From positions 327,667 to 391,666 of the forward strand of contig NW_019091551.1 of assembly GCF_001949145.1 (NCBI RefSeq): 64,000 nt of DNA, given 5' to 3'. The position numbers and the translations under genes are program-made. The first letter of the stretch is position 1. Every line of letters begins with the position of its first letter. Below, in pieces: positions 26,701 through 35,700 of this stretch. Source of the stretch: Acanthaster planci. Its lineage: Eukaryota; Echinodermata; Asteroidea; Valvatida; Acanthasteridae. Below the pieces are notes generated by a model. That model ran no database searches. It was not told where the DNA came from and saw only the letters and a list, made by a program, of their open reading frames with translations.

Positions 26701-29700
26701 TTTTGGGGGTTTGCCAGCCCTCCAGAGGGCAGCAGACCTTTCCAAACCATTTGTCAGGAAGGGTATTTTAGTTCTGAAGTCACTTGACATCCTATGATAA
26801 TGTACTGTTTCAAAATTTCTTAGCCAAAAATGACTAATTTTAAATTATGTTCTTTTTATTTTTGGAAAAACTGTAAGACTTCTAGAAAACATGTGTAGGC
26901 CTTTTCTGTGTTCAGTTTCAAAGGTATCCTTTCTGCAAGAAGCTTTTTTAACCACTTGCTGCTGGGTGGTTTTAAAAATGCAGTGCACATATATGGGCCA
27001 TTTTCAAAATTTTCAGTTTGCAAAATTCTACAAAAATTCATTATTTCATTTAATGGACGTTTACACAAATGACAGTTTGGTGGCTACCCTAAGCTGACAA
27101 GCAACCTCCATTGACTCCTGAGTATTTTGACCAGGCCTGCCGCCCTGTAAAGAGAGCCCAGAATTGTGAGGTGCTACGTAATTTCCTATGTTCCCCGGGG
27201 CTTCCGTTAGCGTACGTATTGGCGTATTTTACGCAATGAAAATGGAAATTACGAAAATAACGCAAAAAACACATTCATTTTGACCCTCAATACTTTAAAA
27301 ACGTTACGTTTTTACTGTAGGATATCAAATACGTTGTAAGGGCAGCTGCTTAGCCGTATCATGCCACTCAATCATGCCAGTTCTTCGTCCTCACGGCTTG
27401 ATGGCAAGCTTTCCACTCGCTCGACCGAGCGCTCACTCGATGTCGCTCAGTAAAAAAGCACGGCGACGTGCTTGATGTCTCACTATAGTGCGTGTGTACG
27501 TGTACATGTGCAATACAGTGTGCTGCAGCGGTACGGAATGCAGCTGTTCATGTAAATGGCGCCTGCGCGGTGTGCACTTTGGATTTGATTACATCAAATT
27601 GGTACTGATCAAAACATTGTTATGCCTTGCGTGAAGCACAGCCCACACAGCATGCAGTGCCATCCGATGCATTGATAAAGTGATCGATCGTTCAAAAATA
27701 GCCCTCTTGCGGCCACATTAGTGTTGTCAAAATGACGTACAACTTAAATTGTCGGAGCTCTTCCACAAAACTAGCCATGACATCGACAATGACTCGCCTT
27801 CCAATGTCGTCAGGAGCATCCTCGCCGATCTTATTGAGAAGCTGCCCTTGCAAGCACTACCTAACTTGTCTTATGTTTAAGATGACAATGTAAGCCATAT
27901 CTCATGTTCTGAGTTTGATTTCATAATGATTTCTAAAATAAAATAAAAAAAAAAAACCTCCTTGCTTTCACTCCAGGAAGTGAAATACTTCCAGATTTCT
28001 TACCTCAGGAGTTGCAAATATTCCTTTCTACAAAAGAAGTGAGTCTAATACTCCTTTGTCAAAAAAGTTAATGAAAGCCCTGGTTCCCAGTGAATGCGAG
28101 TGGTGTCTTTTCAAATGCGGCTGGATTAGCGTGCAGTGGTACTGTGTCGCTAATCCGCAGGCACACTATGCCCAAAACAGTGGTATACTGTTTAAAAACT
28201 TTGACGGATTACCTTTGAAAAATGTAAGCCAAAAAATGATGGCAATTCCCAGCAGCAGGTCTTTTGTTCTGAGTACTGTCTTTTGTTACACAGACCAGCT
28301 CTTTTGTCCGAAACGGGGTTTCCTGGCAGCAAGTGGTTAACCAGTGCACACTAGTGAATGTATAAACCGTAGTGGTTTCCTTGTATAAAAAAAAAGCTCT
28401 GCCAATTTCTATACACACTAGCAATGGACAATCACATGAACACACTCTTCAGCCCTTCCTAACAACAGTGTTGTATTGGAGTCCATCACAAGTCTTTTCA
28501 TAAGTCCCTTCTCAAGTCCAATCACAAGTCCCTTCACAAGGCCAGTCATATAAGCCCGTAGGCTGGGGGGGGTTGAGGGATTCAAACGAACCCCCCTTGC
28601 TTCTGAGTTCCGCTTGTTGGTAGTCTTTTTTTGTGTGTGTAGTGAATATTTTAAATATACCGTAATATTGGCATACATACCACGGCTGCGTGGATTCTCA
28701 AGCTCAAGGTGACCATGATTTGCATATTAATGAGCCAATCTCCAGTCATATGTACCATCAGGAAGTTCCAGCAAATATCCACATTTCAGGTGTCTCAAAG
28801 GGATAAAGTCAATGTTTTTTTTGTTAATTTTATTCAATATTGAAAACTACAGTGTACAAGTCTTACATGCAACCTTTGGTTTGTGACATGCAACTTTTCA
28901 GTGTTGTATTCCAAAGCTCATGGTGATAAACCTTTGTATAAAAATATGTGGTCACAGTACCAAAAGTTCCACTTTTTGGTTTGATGACCCCACCTTCTCT
29001 GGTTAGGCAACGGGCCTGTCATAAGTAACGGGTGAACGATGACAAAAGAATGCTTTTGTCATAGCTCATTTGAATAGCTTGTGAATTGGGTTAAGACTGA
29101 ATGACTTGTGATGGACTTGAATACAACACTGCCTAACAATTGTACAAATGGCTCTCAAGCGTAATCGTGTGAGGTGTGCCAATTAATCATGGCAAGAGTC
29201 TCATTCTCAGGTATTTTGTCATTTAACAAGTTTGGATTTTTGGTTTAGAAGTTTGTGCTGCATCTGCAGTTTTAAAGGAGACCTGGAAGGGCAACCAGCA
29301 ACCCAGATAAAGTGACCAAGGGAAGTACTGGTACAAGGGTAGATGCAAAAGATTATCACCGTCCTCTTAAATTGTTAGATTCTTCATAGTAGATTGCAAG
29401 TGAATAGATCAGTAAATTAGACTGATTCATAAGTCCTGGATAAAAATGGGGGTGAGGCAGAGAGGAAAAAAAGCAAGATCACAGCCTTCTCCTTGTTGTA
29501 TCCATCGTTTGTCAACATGAAACAGAGCTGTAGGTTTGTAATTCTGGGTTCATAATTCTAACCATTTTACCCTGACCCCCTTTTTTGTGCTTCCCTTTTT
29601 CATTTTTTTTTGGGGGGGGTGACATCCTATAGGTCCAGGGGTCCAGGAAGCCTTCAGGTTATGACTGGTCTATGTCCATCTCCTCTACCTGTCAGATGCT

Positions 29701-32700
29701 GGCATTCCATCCCCTTTCACTGAGATTGTGCAGATCTCATTGAGAGAGAATTTGAAACAGACATGAATGCATAAGATTGATGTGGGCAGCAAGAAAGAAA
29801 AAGGGGAGAGGGTTTACTTTTGTCAGGGGTATGTAAGGAGGGCTTTTAAATCCTGTACAAGCAAACATTTGAAAACTCCTTGTATCTTTCTCCTTACATG
29901 TACATGACTTTGTGTAGATGTATAATTTTTCTAAACACAGCATTTCTGTGGGTCTAATATCAATCTAAAATTTGCCCTTTTTTGACCAATGAAAGGTTTG
30001 ACAAATTTTCTCCACATACATATTAAAAGCTAGTGGTAGGTTATGTAAAAGAAAGTACAAGAATACTCCTATAGAGAGTGATTTTCAGCAGCCATATTTA
30101 TGCCTTTGTACCCCAAGTTATGAAACAAAACAAAAAAATCATTGCTAATCAATTGGTAATGTAGTCCATGTACATGCCACTGTAGGGATCCTGAAATTTG
30201 CCAGTGAATCGTATTTTATTTGTAACATGAGGACAAGAACAAAATAGTTCTGCTTCTGGTTACAAGTCTCTTAATTAAAAGTAGGGTCAGTAGGTCGGAA
30301 ATTTTCCTTTTTGGGTCGCTATTTTCGTGCTGATTGAATGGCATCACTGGGGACGAAAGCTTTCAACAATTGTCACAAAAAGTGATAAAAACTTTCCTTA
30401 ATCAATGTAACAATTTCTACAGTCGACAATTCATAAGAATTATGGACAATTCACACCACTGTGCACAATGCTAGTCAGGTAATCATGATGGCAAACTGGC
30501 CAATGATGTTTGTGTATCACATCGCAAGCATGCGTGATGCATCCAGATGGGTGGTCAATAAACCTCGTGCTGCAGCAGGACATTTTTGAGGAAACAAGAT
30601 CGCTTCAACTATGAGCAAAACAACCTCAAATTTAACTCGTGAACACAGAAAATGCATTCATAGACAAGAGACCAAGTCCTGTGAATTAACTTGCAGAAAT
30701 CTCCTTGCAACATTGATTTTTTCAACCTTCTTTCAACCTTCTGTACTGTAACAATGCTATTTCAGCTGGGAGACTGGTTGCCACATTTCAATCCCGCATT
30801 CTTTTGCATGGGCGTGGTGAGGCGGGAATCAGCACAGCATTGCTGTAATGCAATAAAAACTTGTGTTGCAAGGGAGATATTGATATGTGCCAGTTTTATC
30901 AGGCTTGATTCCTCTGAATAGGATTCAAAACGAGAAAAACCAACGTCGTTGGAGTTGGCCTTTAAGGAGAAAACAAGCATTTTAATGTGAAAAAGGTTGT
31001 TCAGATTTGTATTGTGAAGACAGAAAAGACAACATGATTTACAACTTTATTTTTACAATTTTAAAAAATTTGTTTTTCAAACTTGCTACCAAAATTTTTT
31101 TGGTCGTGCCAAAAAATTAGGGTCGGTTTGGAAACCAGAAGCAAAAGTTGTTTTTGCCTGAGGAGTAAAATGATAATGTTTTCTGTCATCCAAATCAACT
31201 TGGTCTTTCCACGACAGCCTTAAATTTGACCAAGTAGAAGAAAGTAGTCTGCTTGAGATTTGGTGTTCATTGAAGCACACCCCTGAAGGGAAGTGGGTGG
31301 GCATGACTGTACCTGTGTGAAGGGTTACACCCCAGTCAGTAGGCAGCCCTCTGGGAAATGAGAATGGGACAGTGAGGGATAGGTCTCAGACCCAGTGGAG
31401 CAGGTTGTGTGTATTGCATGATGCATAGCCGTCGGAAGGGGAGGGGGCGGGGGGCACGGCAACCCCCCAAACATTTTTGAGATGCGAAAAAAATAAAAGC
31501 ATACTAGTGAATAGCCTCCCCTTGAATGTTCGGTCCAGCACATCTCTCAGCTCTTTCAAAACGGCAGTCAAGAGACATGTTTATAACCTTACGGTGTGAG
31601 CTTGTAACTTTTGTGGCGCCATGAGCACCCATTTCTCGGTTGATTTAAGCACTTTATAAATGCTCATTATTATATTTACCAATAGGTAATTTGGGAGACA
31701 TTTTGTGGTCAATTTTTCAGCATTAGAGAGACATTGACTTTTAGGGAGACATTTCAGTGTCTCCCTATTTTCAAACTACCAGAAGGAGGCCAAATTTTAA
31801 TGTCCAAATTTTGAAAGATGATAGATTAGGATCTAAAATGAAAACATTCAAAGTTTGGTTCAGATCAGATAATGGAATATTGAATTATGGGACAGTAAAG
31901 TTGGAAACATTTTGTGCACGTTCTTATGGGAATGTCTCCCTATGACCAGGCTCTTTGCCCTCATCCTGGACATTGATGAGTTAATCATCACTATCAGGGA
32001 TCTGATCCATCACTATTACAGTGACTTGATGTGAATTGCACATGCAGAAGAGAGGCATGCACATACGTGTACATATTGCATTGATTTGATGCAAAATAGT
32101 GGACTTGATACTGTTACCCTGATCACTTAATTCTTCGCAGTGTGAAATGTCTACTGCAACACATGAATGCATGTACAGTACATGTGTATGCATAAACACA
32201 TGCAAAACCCACAACCTCCATGCTCATTTATCAACCAACATTTCATACTGTTCCACTTTCAACAACTTGTACTTTTTTGTGGGGGGGACAAATGTACTCT
32301 AAATTATTCTGACAAAAAAAGGAGAAAATTTCAGACTCCTCCAAGTGTAATTTCAAGAATATTATTCTGTATTAGCTCATTAAAACACTTCGTGGCACAA
32401 GTCACTACCCCACCAGGCATTGCTGCATTCATGCTTACTGTGTTCATCTCACAGTGATGTCACCAGTCTAGTAATAACACAAGATTCGATCTCACACTTC
32501 AGATCTTGGCCAAGTTTGCTTTTGAAAGGATATGCCTTTTATTTCTCTAGTCCTCTCTTTTAGTCAATAAATCCATTGTAGTTTGGTATTTGGATTGCCA
32601 GTCTATAACCTTAATTGACAAAATATTGTAAACCTTTTAATACCCCTGTAACATAGCTGAACTTCAGATCCGTTGCTGCCGTTATACTTGAAGGATAATC

Positions 32701-35700
32701 CAAGGAGTTCTTTATATTGCCTGGAAAGTATTAACTAAAGAAGATAAGATAAGAGTTAAGATAAGTTAATTGAAGTGTTTGTCTTCCTCTGGAAGCCATC
32801 AGGCTTCATTTATTGCTCATCCTCAAATGATACAGAACAACTAATTACTAATGTACCTTGCAAAGGTACTGAATTTATTTTAAGGAGGATGAATTGAAAG
32901 TACACATGAATACAATGAGGACTGACCAAATTCGAATTAGAATTTCAATTAGTTAGGTTCAAAATAACCCTTTTCTTGGTGTTTAGCGAGAAGAAATCTT
33001 TTTTGAATGGCAACATTTTTCCTTTACAATAAATTTTTTCAGGCTTATTATAATGGGTCAAAACATCTAAGTTTGTTATGGAAATCAGATCCATACTCAC
33101 TTTGCATCTTAATTTCCAAGTAACAAGATGAAATTTGCCAGTGAGAAAAAGAGCCATTGCATTTACCGCTTTTTCCTCTCCAAAATTCTGTTACTGTCGT
33201 TCAACACAGAGTAAGCGTTGTCATATTTCTGAATAAGGCTCTCTACAAAATTTCATAAAGCAGTGTGTTAATAACAAGACAAAAAATGTGTTTTATCATT
33301 TCCTTGGCATCTTTACACAAAACTCACCGATCCCCATTTTATACAAAGCTGGCAAAATTCTATGCATAAGTTCAAAGCAAACATCTTTGATGTCTTGACA
33401 TAGCAGAGAATACCAACTATTTTCCATATTTTCTTCTAGGAAGGACCACTCAGCCAAAGTAAATGCTCCATTAAGACAAAAACAGGCCTTTCACTCAGTT
33501 ACTGGAATTAAAATAATTTCTTGAAAACTTGTGAGAGCTGACACAAGTTACGGACTAACTAATTTTTGATGCACTGATATTCCACCAGACATTAAATGCA
33601 AAACAAACACAACTGTTGTCCATAAGTGGGATCTTAAACAAGAGAGGACCACAAGAAGTGCATATCATATTGTCTTGCTCAAACCAACTGCACAATTTTC
33701 AGAGTTTTGTAGGAAGGTTTGCATCATACAGGTCTTGAGTAGATGTTAACTTTTATTGAATGGTTGTCCTGACTACCAAAAATCCACGGTGCCATTGCTA
33801 CCAAAGGTAGTTTTTCCAAACTTTACCGGTGTGATTACTTTCATATCACAATGAAAGTCACCCATAGACTTCTATGCACTCGTGACCATTACAGACTTAA
33901 GTACCACTATTTTCACTTCACCAGATTACTAATTAAGTGATTTTACCAAGGTTTCTTTAGATACAATTTCAGTACTTTCGTTAAAATGCAAACCTTCTCA
34001 CAAAATTTAACGTAACGATCAATGACTTCTTTACACTGACAGGAACACTATATAAATGTAAGATAATACCACCCTGAAAATGAAGTTTCCAAATATAAAC
34101 TCAGTCTCCTATTTTCTCCAATTTTTAATTTCTTCAGAAGAAAAGAGATTTCCATGCAGTGACTGTCAGGAAGTATTTCGTTCTAAAGTTGCCCTCAGAC
34201 GTCACCAGAAATATGCCTGTCAGAACTCCAGTGCCATCTTTACTGCCCAACAGTTCCACAACCACCAAGGTACACTTCCCACAAACATACAATCTGTTTT
34301 TGCTGGTTGAAATAGCTTCAGCAAAATTATTTTCCAGGCAAGTCAAGTGGGACAGTATCCCAAGGCCTTTAGCATGCCAGTGTAGATAGACAACATGTTA
34401 CCACCATACAATCAGGTGGAATGTGTAGTGGCAATCTGGTTTGTTGCTGGATGGACTGGCGCTGTCAACAAGTTCTAACTTGTGTTCATTATTCTTCTCT
34501 CTAGTCACCAGTGTGAAATCTGATGGAAGTGAGTCTGCAGCAGATGGGCTAGAGGAGTCCAAGAGGTCCTCAAGTAATGACTCAGAGGAGGAAGATAGAG
34601 GGGACTGCAGTGAATACCGAGCTAACCGGGACTTCCACTGTGACAAGTGCCCCAAGAGCTTCCACTGGAAGTCCAACCTGCTGCGGCACCAGAATGAGCA
34701 TAGCAGTGACCACCAGTTCCCCTGTGAGCATTGTGACAAGACATTCTCAGACCCAAGCAACCTGCAACGCCACATACGCACACAGCATGTTGGTGCCCGC
34801 AGCCACGCTTGCCCTGAGTGTGGTAAGACCTTTGCCACCTCCAGTGGTCTGAAGCAGCATACCCACATCCACAGCAGCATCAAACCCTTTATCTGTGAAG
34901 TCTGTCTCAAGTCGTACACCCAGTTCTCCAATCTGTGCCGGCACAAGCGTATGCATGCCGACTGCCGCACTCAACTTAAGTGCAACAACTGCAGTCAGAT
35001 GTTTGCCACTGTCACCTCCCTGAACAAACACCGCCGCTTCTGCCATGGCAACCAGCTCCTGAACAACCAGATCTCCACCACTCAAGCTGCCAGTGTGCCA
35101 TCAGTAGTCCGTAATGGAAGCTGTCCTGTAATGACCCCCAACCCTTCCCTAATTGGGGTTGGTATGCTGGGAGCAAATAACCCTCTGCACCCAGCCAACC
35201 TGGCGCACCTCTGGAATGCCAATTTACATTTAACCCACCAGGCTCTCTTACAGAATAATCTCCTTGGCTACCCAGGTTCAGATAAGACCCCCCTTCCTAG
35301 CCATCCTTACTTCATGGGTTACTCTCCGATGCCTACCCAGTCACCTCTTTTACCCAGCAACTTTAACAAGCAGAACCACACCTCAAGAAGTGGGAGTGGG
35401 GGAACAAGTCCCAATGGATCCATTAACTCTGCTGATGACTGGCTTAAGCATTATACCTCCACTGTCAGTCCAAGCATGTGTGGGATCCAGCCTGCTGATG
35501 GACACCCAGCAAAAATGAGGAGGGATTACAATGAGAAAGCAGAGAGTGAAGTCAGTGATGGTAGCGATGTGTCCAATGTTAGCACCCCTACAGGCAGTGA
35601 CCTGGATTCTACCTCTGGCAGTGACCTTGACTCAGACAGTGAAGGTAACACAGAGAACAGGGCCCATCGAAAAGTAGCCCACCGGCACAGCACCAACAGG

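Larger units (their letters stand above)
19475..34137 (+). other. PRDM16: 14.7 kb intron carrying transposon remains
   Basis: The donor is GTGAGC and the acceptor TTTCTTCAG. The intron hosts a LINE tail, a Penelope-like element, several MITE-like copies and a second LINE tail, listed separately. Stretches 20.65-22.7 kb, 25.3-26.0 kb, 28.35-30.2 kb and 31.8-34.1 kb show no recognisable gene; they contain only short open frames and simple repeats. Confidence 0.8.

Noticed and set aside
34398-34970. 190-codon open frame on the minus strand
   Set aside because: It is antisense to the zinc-finger exon; its openness follows from the codon pattern of the conserved plus-strand fingers.
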